DNA of 64,000 bases from Cryobacterium sp. Y57 (GTDB taxonomy: Bacteria > Actinomycetota > Actinomycetes > Actinomycetales > Microbacteriaceae): assembly GCF_002929505.1 (NCBI RefSeq), contig NZ_PJJL01000062.1, positions 1 to 64,000 on the forward strand, in the 5' to 3' direction. The position numbers and the translations under genes were made by a program. Positions 30,229-38,676 of the stretch are shown piece after piece (position 1 is the first letter of the stretch; every line of letters begins with the position of its first letter). The notes under the pieces are model-generated. The model saw nothing but the letters and a program-made list of their open reading frames with translations. It did no database searches and was not told the DNA's origin.

Positions 30229-31578
30229 TCAGAACACCGGGAGCACCGACACCGTGCCATCGTTGAAATTGGTGATACCCACCTTGCTGCCGTCCGGCGT
30301 GGCGGCGAGACTCGACGGGGCACGCCCGAGTGGTATGCGACTGAGTACTCGGTTGGTAACCGTACTGATCGTCGCGATGGTGTTGTTTTCCGTGGACAAT
30401 ACATAGAGCCTTGACCCGTCAGGGCTGACCGCCAGAGCACCAGGTGCAGTGATGGCGGTCCTGGCCCGTACCCGGTTCGTTGCAGTGGCGATGACCTCCA
30501 CGGCGTTGGACGGCCCGGTGATCAGGTCGCGTCCGAGGCTGGCGTACACCGTTGTACCGTCGGGCGACGGTGCCGAAGCGATCGGCGGGTGTGAGGTGTT
30601 GAACCGCTCCTGTGGCGCCTGAGGGGCCGCAGTATCGATAATGAACAGACCGTAGTCGTCGCCATTGCTCAGATAGACCTTCTTTCGGTCAGCACTGGGG
30701 GTGAGTTCACCGACCGGGGCACCGGTGAAGATCGGTTCGGCGAGGGAACGGGTCGCGATCGTGGCTACCGTGATGTCGAACAGTGTGGGTGAACCACCGA
30801 TGTAGAGGGACTTGCCGTCGGGAGTGGCTACCAGATCACCGCAAGCGCCAACAGTGAAGGAGTAGGCGACCGTGTTGGAGGCGATGTTCAGCGCATAGAT
30901 CTTGTTATCGCTGCAGGTGCTCACGAATACCTGTTTCTGGTTGGCCGACACCGCAAGCGCGAGTGGGGTGCCGCCCAGCGGAACGGTGGCGACGACTTTT
31001 CCAGTTGTGATGGCAATCACGGAGACAGTTCGTGAACCGGTATTGGCGACGTACGCCCAGCGGCCATCGTTGGTCACGACCAGGTCGCGGGGATTAGTAC
31101 CGACAGTAATGGTGCGCGGCGCTACCCGCCCGGTCGGCGCGCTCGTCTTCAAGACCGTCCGATATCCGGCTTTCGTGCCGGTCACGGTCACGGTCACGCG
31201 CTTTCCCACCTGGCTGTTCGAGGGTGTGAAAGTGGATGCCGTGGCACCGGATACCGAGACACCATTCACTGCCCAGCGGTAGGACAACACCACCGGAACC
31301 GGTTTCCAGGTACCCGGAACTGCCGTCAGTCGACGGCCTGCCTGTGGCACGCCGGTGATCGTTGGAACCGGGGTTGCGGTGAATGTGCGCGCGGTGGACT
31401 GAATCGCATTTCGTTCCATCGCTGCAGGCTGACCCACGTTCGCAGCGCTCAGCGCGCTCGTCGCAGGAGCCGCGAGCGCCGGTGGAGCTCCAGTCAGTAC
31501 CACCGCTCCGACGGTGAGAACGGTGAGTGCGAAGCCGAGGCTTCTGCGCTCATGACATCCACTTCTCTGAAAATTCAA
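30229..31578 (-). CDS. Secreted YVTN-type beta-propeller protein with an N-terminal Ig-like repeat
   Basis: A Sec signal peptide (RRSLGFALTVLTVGAVVLTG, ending ALAA) is followed by a short tail and one bacterial-type Ig-like module (VPTITGVPQAGRRLTAVPGTW, then YRWAVNGVSVSGA). After it come six to seven YVTN-type blades: WAYVANTGSRTVSVIAITTG, VFVSTCSDNKIYALNIASN, SLYIGGSP, VYLSNGDDYGLFII, VYASLGRDLITG, LYVLSTENNTIATIS and KVGITNFNDGTVSVLPVF. Such propellers bind surfaces or partners; a ligand cannot be named. The start is uncertain: TTG 31578 gives a good signal peptide but has no clear ribosome binding site, while the longer frame (to 31833) would overlap dprA by 100 bp. A frameshift near the start is possible. 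Confidence 0.8.
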   Translation of the reverse strand: MNFQRSGCHERRSLGFALTVLTVGAVVLTGAPPALAAPATSALSAANVGQPAAMERNAIQSTARTFTATPVPTITGVPQAGRRLTAVPGTWKPVPVVLSYRWAVNGVSVSGATASTFTPSNSQVGKRVTVTVTGTKAGYRTVLKTSAPTGRVAPRTITVGTNPRDLVVTNDGRWAYVANTGSRTVSVIAITTGKVVATVPLGGTPLALAVSANQKQVFVSTCSDNKIYALNIASNTVAYSFTVGACGDLVATPDGKSLYIGGSPTLFDITVATIATRSLAEPIFTGAPVGELTPSADRKKVYLSNGDDYGLFIIDTAAPQAPQERFNTSHPPIASAPSPDGTTVYASLGRDLITGPSNAVEVIATATNRVRARTAITAPGALAVSPDGSRLYVLSTENNTIATISTVTNRVLSRIPLGRAPSSLAATPDGSKVGITNFNDGTVSVLPVF

Positions 31579-31732
31579 ACACTCGAAGAGGTAGGGCAAT
31601 TGCCGATACTGCGGGTTACAGTAATCCCATCGTTGCCCGGCGACAAGGGCAGACCAGTGGGCTATCGAGGCACCGTGGCTGCCGCGCCGAACGCCTACCC
31701 CGTGAGCGGATGGCGGTTGTTTTCTGTTCTCC

Positions 31733-33052
31733 CTACGCCCGGCGTACCCAGCCGGCCTCCCGCTCCTGGGCCGCCCCATCGAGATCGAGACCGCCGAGGG
31801 CGCCGCGCACGGCCGACGTCGAGAGCCCGGCACGGCGTGACAAATCGGCCACCGTGCGCGGTGAGCGACCGCTCAGGGCGTCGAACACGCGCACCTGATC
31901 GCTCGTGCGGGGTATCGGGCCCGGGCCGGCATCAGTGTCGGAAAAGTCCAGGGGCACCTGGATCGACCGCTCACCAACCAGCTCGGCCATCTCGGTCGGG
32001 TTGGTTACGCACACCGCGGCAAATTCCCGAATGAGGCGATGGCAGCCGGCCGAGGTGGGGCTCGTGATCGGCCCGGGCACGGCGCCGAGCGGCCGACCCA
32101 GCGCCGACGCGTGCCCGGCGGTGTTGAGCGAGCCCGACCGCCAGCCGGCTTCCAACACGATCGTTGCTGCACTCGCTGCGGCGATCAATCTGTTTCTTTG
32201 CAGAAAGCGCCATTTCGTGGGCGCCGCTCCGCAGGGCAGCTCGGAGAGAACGGCCCCGGCGGCCACGATGCGGGTGAGCAGGGAGTCGTGGCCACTCGGG
32301 TAGAACCGGTCGACTCCCCCGGCAAGAAAGGCCACGGTAATGCCGTCACTGGCCAGTGCCGCGCGGTGGGCCATTCCGTCGATGCCGTAGGCAGCTCCAG
32401 ACACCACGGCAAAACCACGGTCGACGAGCCCGGCCGAGGCTTCCATGGCGATGTGCTCGCCGTAGCCGGTGGCTGCCCGGGCCCCGACCAGAGCGATCGA
32501 GTTGGACAGCGCGGCGAGCGCGCCGGGCACCCCGCGCCACCACAGCGCCAGTGGCGCATGCTGCTCCAGGTCATCGATCGCCGCGGGCCAGAGGGTGTCC
32601 GTGGCCAGCAGTAGCCGGGCGTCGATATGGGCCGCCTGCTGCAGCGAGCGGATGACATCCCCCGAGTTGAGCCGCGGCCGCCAGCGTTGGAGTCCGGCGT
32701 CGAGGGACTGTTCCAACTCGGCGCTCGTGTCAGCATCCACTTCGGAGGTATCGGAGCTGGGACTGGTGGCGAAGACGATATCAGGCGCGCCCGGCTCATC
32801 GGCCAGCACATCGCGCACGAGCGCACCGATGCGCACGGGGCTCCATGCCTCGAGGATGGCTGTCAGGGCCACACTCGCGCCGAGGCTGGCCACGAGCAGG
32901 CCGGCCGTACCATCACCGGGTTCGGCGATGCCCGACCACGCAGCGCGGGCGAATACCTCGCCGGGCGTTGCGGCGGTGTCGACTGACATACCACCGCGCA
33001 CGCCTGCGGTGAGCTCGCTTACCCGGATCTCGTCGAGGCCGAACAGCGTCAT
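31733..33052 (-). CDS. dprA: DNA-processing protein DprA
   Basis: DprA loads RecA on incoming single-stranded DNA in transformation and is conserved in bacteria not known to be competent. The 439-residue protein has the Rossmann-like DprA core: IALVGARAATGYGEHIAMEA, VVSGAAYGIDGMAHRAAL, FLAGGVDRFYP and EAGWRSGSLNTAGHA. The last about 60 residues form a winged helix (VRVFDALSGRSPRTVADLSRRAG). The start ATG 33052 overlaps the comM stop (ATGA). Residues about 100-120 add an acidic Ser/Asp-rich linker. It belongs to a yraN-comM-dprA set, as in most actinobacteria. Confidence 0.95.
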   Translation of the reverse strand: MTLFGLDEIRVSELTAGVRGGMSVDTAATPGEVFARAAWSGIAEPGDGTAGLLVASLGASVALTAILEAWSPVRIGALVRDVLADEPGAPDIVFATSPSSDTSEVDADTSAELEQSLDAGLQRWRPRLNSGDVIRSLQQAAHIDARLLLATDTLWPAAIDDLEQHAPLALWWRGVPGALAALSNSIALVGARAATGYGEHIAMEASAGLVDRGFAVVSGAAYGIDGMAHRAALASDGITVAFLAGGVDRFYPSGHDSLLTRIVAAGAVLSELPCGAAPTKWRFLQRNRLIAAASAATIVLEAGWRSGSLNTAGHASALGRPLGAVPGPITSPTSAGCHRLIREFAAVCVTNPTEMAELVGERSIQVPLDFSDTDAGPGPIPRTSDQVRVFDALSGRSPRTVADLSRRAGLSTSAVRGALGGLDLDGAAQEREAGWVRRA

Positions 33053-34584
33053 GATGTCATTCCTTTGCGTAGGTAGAGGGCGTGGCCAATTTGGTCGGGA
33101 CCGGGAATGGTGAGGCCGTCGTAGTCGGCCAGGGTCCAGGCGATGCGCAGAACCCGGTCGTAGCCGCGCATGGTGATTCCGCCGCGTTCCAGCGCCCGGT
33201 CAAGGCCCGCGGTGGTGCTCGCAGCCAGTCGAGTGGATGCGCCGCGCAGCCACGAACCCGGAACCTGGGAGTTCAGGGTCCAGGGGGTGCTGCCGAGCCG
33301 CTCGGCCGCCGCCGCACGGGCGGCGACTACACGCTTTCGGGCGGTGACGCTCGTCATCCGCTGCGTACCGGTGGCGACGCGCAGCTGTGCGGCGGTGATG
33401 CGCTTGACATTGAGCTGGATGTCGATGCGGTCCAGCAGCGGCCCGGAGATGCGAGCAAGGTAACGGCGGCGCGTGTTGGGCGGGCACGTGCAACTGAGGT
33501 CTCCCGCGCCGTACTGCCCGCACGGGCAGGGGTTTGCTGCCATCACCAGTTGAAACCGGGCCGGGAAATGCGCGACGGCGTTGGCGCGGTGAATGCTGAT
33601 CCAGCCGGATTCCAGGGGCTGACGCAGGGCGTCGAGCACCGGAGAAGCGAATTCGGGGGCCTCATCGAGGAAGAGCACACCGTGCGAGGCCTGCGACGCG
33701 GCCCCCGGCCGAATCTGTCCATTGCCACCGCCGACCATGGCCGCAGCGGTCGCCGTGTGATGTGGCGCCTCCCACGGCGGTCGGGTGATCAGGGCTCCGC
33801 CTAATCCGAGGCCGCTGAGCGAGCGGAGGGAGCTGACCTCCAGGGAGCTCGCCGGGTCGAGGTCGGGTAGCAGGCCGGGCAGCCGGGCCGCGAGCATGGT
33901 CTTACCCGCTCCGGGCGGGCCGAGTAGAAATACGTGGTGCCCGCCCGCGGCGGCTATCTGCAGGGCCAGTATGGCATCGTCGTTGCCGATCACGTCTGCC
34001 AGATCGGGTTCGGCGGCCAGGCTGGCCGGTATGGTCGCTGCCAGAATGGGCTCAACCGGTATCGGCGGCAGTGTGGCGCCGTGGAAGATCGCCGCGTCAC
34101 GCAATGATGCGACACCGATGACGTGAATATTGGGCACGAGTCGTGCTTCAGCCTCGTTGCCGATCGGCACCATCACCGTTGTATGCCCGAGGCGAGCCGC
34201 GGTCATCACACCCGGAAGAATGCCCAGCGTCGGCCGGAGCCTACCGTCGAGGGCGAGCTCGCCGAAATGCACGACCTGACCGACCGATTTACCGGAAACG
34301 GTGCTGTCGGCGGCGAGGCAAGCCAGGGCAATCGCAAGGTCGAAGCCGGCGCCGTGCTTGGGCAAGGCGGCAGGCGACAGATTAATGGTGAGGCGGTGAA
34401 CGGTGAGTGGGCATCCACTGTTGGTGGCCGCAGCACGCACCCGCTGGGTAGCCTGCGCGAGTGCAGCATCGGGCAGCCCGATCAAGATCATGCCGGGCAG
34501 TTGCGCCGAGATGTCGGCCTCGACCTCGACGAGTGCCCCGGTCAGCCCAAGCAGCGCAACGGCGAGGGTGCGGGCGATGCCCAT
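33049..34584 (-). CDS. comM: Mg-chelatase-like AAA+ ATPase ComM/YifB
   Basis: ComM is a hexameric helicase that aids branch migration during recombination. The 511-residue protein has an N-terminal Lon-protease-like domain (QLPGMILIGLPDAALAQA, LTINLSPAALPKHG), a Walker A GPPGAGKTML, a Walker B LFLDEAPEF, a cysteine cluster (CPCGQYGAG...CTCPP) and RISGPLLDRIDI. The start is ATG 34584, whose first base is the last base of the yraN stop (TGATG). It is coupled to dprA by a 4-bp overlap. Confidence 0.95.
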   Translation of the reverse strand: MGIARTLAVALLGLTGALVEVEADISAQLPGMILIGLPDAALAQATQRVRAAATNSGCPLTVHRLTINLSPAALPKHGAGFDLAIALACLAADSTVSGKSVGQVVHFGELALDGRLRPTLGILPGVMTAARLGHTTVMVPIGNEAEARLVPNIHVIGVASLRDAAIFHGATLPPIPVEPILAATIPASLAAEPDLADVIGNDDAILALQIAAAGGHHVFLLGPPGAGKTMLAARLPGLLPDLDPASSLEVSSLRSLSGLGLGGALITRPPWEAPHHTATAAAMVGGGNGQIRPGAASQASHGVLFLDEAPEFASPVLDALRQPLESGWISIHRANAVAHFPARFQLVMAANPCPCGQYGAGDLSCTCPPNTRRRYLARISGPLLDRIDIQLNVKRITAAQLRVATGTQRMTSVTARKRVVAARAAAAERLGSTPWTLNSQVPGSWLRGASTRLAASTTAGLDRALERGGITMRGYDRVLRIAWTLADYDGLTIPGPDQIGHALYLRKGMTS

Positions 34585-34940
34585 CAGAACACGCCCTCGA
34601 GGTGTTCGATGACCGGTTCGCGGCCGACCGGGGCGATCACCGCGATGACGTCGAGCCGGATCTGGCGCGGCCAGCGCTCGGCCTGTCCGCACCAGGCGGC
34701 GGCAAGGCGGCGCATCCGGGCCAGTTTTTTGACCGTGATGGCCTCAAACGGATGTCCGAAGCTCACGCTGCTGCGCGTCTTCACCTCCACGAACACCACA
34801 GCAGCGCCCTGTTGCACGACGAGGTCGATCTCCCCCTCTGAGCAGCGCCAATTGCGGGTCAGGATCGTGTAGCCGGCGCCCTGAAGAAAGCGGGCGGCCT
34901 GATCTTCGCCGAGTTTGCCGAGTTCGTCCTTGCGCGCCAC
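34584..34940 (-). CDS. yraN: YraN family endonuclease-fold protein (UPF0102)
   Basis: The 118-residue protein contains the YraN core LGEDQAARFLQGAGYTIL, CSEGEIDLVVQQ and VVFVEVKTRSS, i.e. the PD-(D/E)xK signature with the E-x-K pair. The function is unproven; the fold suggests a Holliday-junction-resolvase-like nuclease. The frame is open to 35156, but the upstream part is a repeat tract with no homology, so GTG 34940 (VARKDELGK) is the start. It leads the coupled set yraN-comM-dprA. Confidence 0.93.
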   Translation of the reverse strand: MARKDELGKLGEDQAARFLQGAGYTILTRNWRCSEGEIDLVVQQGAAVVFVEVKTRSSVSFGHPFEAITVKKLARMRRLAAAWCGQAERWPRQIRLDVIAVIAPVGREPVIEHLEGVF

Positions 34941-35028
34941 GAGTGCCTCCGAGAACCAGAGTGACCGGTCGCGCACGGCCACGGCCGGACCATCGCCGCA
35001 TTGGTGGACAACGGCCCGCCCCCGGCAG

Positions 35029-35088
35029 CTGTGGAGGACGCTGTGGGGAACTCTGTGGGGAATTCTGTGGAGGACTCTGTGGAGGACT
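35029..35088. repeat. Five 12-bp tandem repeats between an ADH gene and yraN
   Basis: Five consecutive 12-bp units, CTGTGGAGGACG, CTGTGGGGAACT, CTGTGGGGAATT and CTGTGGAGGACT twice, end exactly at the stop codon of the ADH gene (35089-35091). The tract lies in the upstream region of yraN and probably contains no gene. The rest of 34941-35028 shows nothing further. Confidence 0.9.
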
Positions 35089-36228
35089 CTACTCGGCGTG
35101 CATGACGAACAGGCGGCGCACGACCTCGCCGGCCACGAGGGCGTCGAGGCTCTCATTGAGGTCGCCGAGCGGTCGGGTGTCGGTGTGCAGCAACTCGACG
35201 GGCAGGCGGCCGTCGCGCCACAGCTTCAGGTAGGCCGGAATATCGCGGCGTGGAACCGAGTCGCCCATGTAGGAGCCGAGCAGCCGCCGGCCCATCCCAG
35301 CGAACTGCAGCGCCGGCGTGGTGAGGGTCTGTTCGGGGTGTGGCAGACCGACCGAGACGAGGGCGCCGCCCCGGGTGAGCAGGGCGAGGCTTGCCTCCAT
35401 CACCCGAGCGCTGCCGACCGCTTCGATGGCGAGGTCGACGCCGTCGCCCGCGTGCAGCCGCACGAGCTCGGCCGCCTGGTCGGGCGACCCGGTGTGGTGG
35501 GCACCGCAGCGGAGGGCCAGCGCCCGTTTGTCGGGTAGCGGATCGATCGCGATGACGGTGGTGCCAGCCACCTGGGCGGCGGCCATGACGGCCATCAGGC
35601 CGACCGCGCCGAGCCCGAACACGATCACCGACTGGCCGGGAGCGAGGGCGCCGGTGTTGAGCACGGCGCCGATGCCGGTGAGGGCCGCGCAGCCGAACAT
35701 GGCGGCGATGTCGAAGGGGACATCCGAGTCGACAGCGATGACGGATTCACGGGCCACGACGGAGTACTGGGAGAAAGCGGAGACGCCGAGGTGGTGGTTG
35801 ATCCGCTCCCCGTCGCCGGTGGCCAGCACGGCCGAGCCGTGCAGCAGGTCGCCGCTTCCATTGGCCTCGGCGCCGCGGTGGCAGAGTGCCGGGCGTCCGG
35901 CCATACAGGCTCGGCAGTCGCCGCAGCTCGGCACGAAGACGAGTACGACCCGGTCGCCGACGGCCAGATCGTCAACGCCGTCACCGAGGGCGCTCACTGT
36001 GCCGGCAGCCTCGTGTCCGAGCGCCATCGGCAGGGGCCGAATGCGTGAGCCGTCAATGACCGAGAGGTCGGAGTGGCACAGGCTGGCCCGTTCGATGCGC
36101 ACCAGCACCTCGCCGGCGCGCGGAGCAGGCACCGGAACCTGCTCGAGCGTGAGCGGGCGGCTGTCGGCGTACGGGCGCGTAGAACCGGATTCGCGAAGGA
36201 TCGCGCTGAGCATCGTTGATGGAATCAT
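35089..36228 (-). CDS. Zinc-dependent alcohol dehydrogenase (class III-like MDR family)
   Basis: The 379-residue protein of the medium-chain dehydrogenase family has the catalytic zinc site (SLCHSDLSV, ALGHEAAGTV), the structural zinc cysteines (CGDCRACMAGRPALC) and the nucleotide-binding GLGAVGLMAVMAA. An aspartate in TVIAIDPLPDKR points to NAD rather than NADP. It resembles class III/mycothiol-type alcohol dehydrogenases, but the substrate is undefined. I start it at ATG 36228; ATG 36213 (MLSAILRES) is an alternative. It is divergent from the deazaflavin gene across 39 bp and sits outside the usual yraN neighbourhood. Confidence 0.9.
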   Translation of the reverse strand: MIPSTMLSAILRESGSTRPYADSRPLTLEQVPVPAPRAGEVLVRIERASLCHSDLSVIDGSRIRPLPMALGHEAAGTVSALGDGVDDLAVGDRVVLVFVPSCGDCRACMAGRPALCHRGAEANGSGDLLHGSAVLATGDGERINHHLGVSAFSQYSVVARESVIAVDSDVPFDIAAMFGCAALTGIGAVLNTGALAPGQSVIVFGLGAVGLMAVMAAAQVAGTTVIAIDPLPDKRALALRCGAHHTGSPDQAAELVRLHAGDGVDLAIEAVGSARVMEASLALLTRGGALVSVGLPHPEQTLTTPALQFAGMGRRLLGSYMGDSVPRRDIPAYLKLWRDGRLPVELLHTDTRPLGDLNESLDALVAGEVVRRLFVMHAE

Positions 36229-36267
36229 TCTTCCAACCTAACGCCCACCAAGGCGTAGGCTGGGCGT

Positions 36268-36711
36268 ATGAAAATGCGCGACCGGGTGACCGACCTCGGC
36301 ATGCAAACGATGAACGGCGTGCACCGGATGGTGCTGGGCCTGTCGGGCGGACGCCTCGGCTGGACCATCGGCACGATGCAGACGATCGAACTGCACACGA
36401 CCGGTCGCAGTAGCGGGCAGCGTCGGTCGACGCTGCTGACGGCGCCCGTGCATGAGGACGGAAAGTACGTGCTCGTCGCGTCGAAGGGCGGTGACCACCG
36501 GCATCCGTTCTGGTACCTCAACCTCGTCGCCGAGCCTGCCGTGGACCTGACCATTCGGGGCGTGACGCGCCCGTTTCGGGCTCGCACCGCGTCATCCGCT
36601 GAGAAGGCCGAGTTGTGGCCGCGCATCGTGGCGGCCTACCCCGGTTACGGTACCTACCAAGGCAAAACCGACCGCGACATCCCCGTGGTCATCTGCGAAC
36701 CGCGCGTTTAA
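36268..36711 (+). CDS. Deazaflavin (F420)-dependent nitroreductase-family protein
   Basis: The 147-residue protein has the family marks: a TIELHTTGRSSGQRRSTLL segment for cofactor phosphate binding, VLVASKGGDHRHPFWYLNL and a C-terminal WPRIVAAYPGYGTYQ. It belongs to the Ddn-type split-beta-barrel family that uses F420 or related deazaflavins in reduction of nitro-aromatics or quinones. The in vivo substrate is unknown. No Shine-Dalgarno sequence precedes ATG 36268, and TAGGCT sits 7 bp upstream, so a leaderless transcript is plausible. It ends at the repeat element that separates it from GAPDH. An LLM-type F420 enzyme also occurs at 53.2 kb, so the organism probably makes F420. Confidence 0.9.
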   Translation: MKMRDRVTDLGMQTMNGVHRMVLGLSGGRLGWTIGTMQTIELHTTGRSSGQRRSTLLTAPVHEDGKYVLVASKGGDHRHPFWYLNLVAEPAVDLTIRGVTRPFRARTASSAEKAELWPRIVAAYPGYGTYQGKTDRDIPVVICEPRV

Positions 36712-36716
36712 TCGCG

Positions 36717-36785
36717 GACGGGGCCCGGGCCCGGAACACGGGCCCAGTTTATAAACTGGGCCCGTGGACGGGGCCCGGGCCCCGT
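36717..36785. repeat. Bipartite palindromic repeat, copy 1 (between deazaflavin gene and GAPDH)
   Basis: A perfect 30-bp palindrome at 36737-36766 with core CCCAGTTTATAAACTGGG is followed directly by an 18-bp palindrome of ACGGGGCCCGGGCCCCGT type at 36768-36785. A partial copy of the GC palindrome precedes it at 36717-36734. The element ends 5 bp from the GAPDH stop (36791, minus strand) and begins 5 bp after the deazaflavin stop. It probably stops transcription from both sides. Confidence 0.9.
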
Positions 36786-36790
36786 GCAGA

Positions 36791-38275
36791 TCACACCGGT
36801 TCGGCGACCGGTTCGAGGGTTTCGGCGGCGAGGATGGCCGGGAAGGCGGGCGCGTGCACGCCGGACATCTCTTCGAGCACCCGGATGACCTGACAGCTGT
36901 AGCCGTATTCGTTGTCGTACCAGACGTAGAGCACGGCCTTCTGGTCGGTGACGATGGTGGCCAGCCCGTCGACGATCCCGGCGCGACGCGAGCCGAGGAA
37001 ATCGCTCGAGACCACCTCGGGAGAGTCGATGTAGTCAATTTGCCGGTGCAGCGAGGAGTGCAGCGACATGGTGCGCAGGTAGGTGTTGATCTCGTCCTTG
37101 TCGGTCGTGCTGGCGAGGTTGAGGTTGAGGATGGCCATCGACACGTCGGGGGTGGGAACGCGGATCGCGTTGCCGGTGAGCTTGCCCGCCAACTCGGGCA
37201 GGGCCTTGGCGACGGCCTTGGCCGCGCCGGTCTCGGTGATGACCATGTTGAGCGCAGCCGAGCGGCCTCGGCGGTCACCGGAGTGAAAGTTATCGATGAG
37301 GTTCTGATCGTTGGTGAACGAGTGCACCGTTTCGACGTGACCGTCGATGATGCCGTAGCGGTCGTTGATGGCTTTGAGCACCGGAGTGATCGCGTTCGTG
37401 GTGCAGGACGCCGCGGTGATAATTCGGTCGCTGGCCAGAATGTCGGTGTGGTTGATGCCGTGCACGATGTTCTTCAGCGCGCCCTTGCCCGGCGCGGTCA
37501 AGAGAACCCGCGCGATGCCGGGGCACGTGAGGTGCTGCGACAGGCCTTCTTCGTCGCGCCACTTGCCCGTGTTGTCGACAACGATGGCGTCGTGGATGCC
37601 ATACCGCGTGTAATCGACACTGGCCGGGTCAGCGGAGTAGATCACCTGGATGAGCGTGCCATTGGCGAGGATGGTGTCATTCTCCTCATCGATGGTGATC
37701 GTGCCCTCGAACGGTCCGTGCACCGAGTCGCGGCGCAGCAGACTGGCACGTTTCATCAGGTCGTTGGCGGAACCACGGCGCACGACGATCGCACGCAGGC
37801 GTAAGCCCTGGCCGCCGCCGCCATGTTCGATCAGGATGCGGGCAAGCAGCCGGCCGATACGACCGAAGCCGTAGAGCACGACGTCGGTACTGGTGCGATG
37901 GTCGAGTCCGTGCTGGCCGACGACGTCGGTGAGTTCACCGCGCAGGTATTCCTCCAGGGTGACGCGCCCGTTCTGTTGCCGAAAGCCGAGAGCGAGCCGG
38001 GCGAGGTCGATCGACGCTGCGCCGAGGTTGAGGCCGTCGATGGTCTGCAGAATCGGCAGGGTCTCTTCGAGCGGAAGCTCGACATCCGCTATATGGCGGG
38101 CGAACCGGTGTGCCTTGAGCAGGCCGACGACCGACTTGTTGACCAGGCCGCGGCCGTAGACGCTCGTCACGACGGTGTGGTCGCGGTAGAGGCGCCCGAT
38201 CAGGGGAATCATCGCCTCGGCGAGAGACTCGCGATTACTCCACGTTGCACGGGCACGATCAGCGTCCTGGATCAC
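36791..38275 (-). CDS. gap: Glyceraldehyde-3-phosphate dehydrogenase, long form
   Basis: The enzyme oxidises glyceraldehyde-3-phosphate with NAD(P) and phosphate. The protein has 494 residues rather than about 335. A helical N-terminal extension of about 125 residues (GRLYRDHTVVTSVYGRGLVNK onward) comes before the Rossmann motif YGFGRIGRLLARIL. The catalytic cysteine lies in SCTTNAITPVLKAI, then HSFTNDQNLID and WYDNEYGYSCQV near the end. Long forms of this type occur in actinobacteria alongside a standard GapA and may have an anaplerotic or gluconeogenic role; that is inferred from family knowledge. The start is GTG 38275 with AGGAAGG about 8 bp upstream. An imperfect inverted repeat CTAAACCA/TGGTTAG lies just upstream (about 38288-38306). 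Confidence 0.93.
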   Translation of the reverse strand: MIQDADRARATWSNRESLAEAMIPLIGRLYRDHTVVTSVYGRGLVNKSVVGLLKAHRFARHIADVELPLEETLPILQTIDGLNLGAASIDLARLALGFRQQNGRVTLEEYLRGELTDVVGQHGLDHRTSTDVVLYGFGRIGRLLARILIEHGGGGQGLRLRAIVVRRGSANDLMKRASLLRRDSVHGPFEGTITIDEENDTILANGTLIQVIYSADPASVDYTRYGIHDAIVVDNTGKWRDEEGLSQHLTCPGIARVLLTAPGKGALKNIVHGINHTDILASDRIITAASCTTNAITPVLKAINDRYGIIDGHVETVHSFTNDQNLIDNFHSGDRRGRSAALNMVITETGAAKAVAKALPELAGKLTGNAIRVPTPDVSMAILNLNLASTTDKDEINTYLRTMSLHSSLHRQIDYIDSPEVVSSDFLGSRRAGIVDGLATIVTDQKAVLYVWYDNEYGYSCQVIRVLEEMSGVHAPAFPAILAAETLEPVAEPV

Positions 38276-38340
38276 AGGGTTGCCTTCCTAAACCATCGTT
38301 GGTTAGTTAGTCCGGCCACCCGAGGCCCCGGAGTCATTGC

Positions 38341-38664
38341 TTATTCGTCGAGTGCAAGTTCCTTGGGAAGTTCAAAGTCTTTCGTCGCGAGTTCTTCCAC
38401 GTTGACGTCCTTGAAAGTCAGCACGCGCACCGATTTGACGAATCGGTCTGAACGGTAGACGTCCCAGACCCAGACGTCTTTCATGGTCAGTTCGAAGTAG
38501 AAATCGTGTTCTGTGTCCCGGCGAACCAAGTCGACTTCGTTGGCCAGATAGAAGCGGCGTTCGGTTTCGACGACGTACTGGAACTGGCCAACCACGTCTC
38601 GATATTCCCGGTACAGGGCCAACTCGACCTCGCGGTCGTAGTCCTCGATTTCGTCTTCTTCCAT
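38341..38664 (-). CDS. DUF2469 family protein
   Basis: The 107-residue acidic protein matches DUF2469, a family restricted to actinobacteria and found next to rnhB. It starts EEDEIEDYDREVELALYREY and holds a well-conserved core (YVVETERRFYLANEVDL, FYFELTMKDVWVWDVYR). No catalytic motif or metal ligand is visible. Its function is unknown. It lies 12 bp downstream of rnhB on the same strand, so it is probably co-transcribed with the lepB-rnhB group. Confidence 0.93.
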   Translation of the reverse strand: MEEDEIEDYDREVELALYREYRDVVGQFQYVVETERRFYLANEVDLVRRDTEHDFYFELTMKDVWVWDVYRSDRFVKSVRVLTFKDVNVEELATKDFELPKELALDE

Positions 38665-38676
38665 GGTGATCTCATC

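Noticed and set aside
31579..31833. N-terminal extension of the beta-propeller protein
   Set aside because: It would overlap dprA by 100 bp and place an unrelated basic stretch before the signal peptide.
34941..35156. N-terminal extension of YraN rich in Cys, His and Val repeats
   Set aside because: It is the translation of the 12-bp repeat tract; homology begins at GTG 34940.
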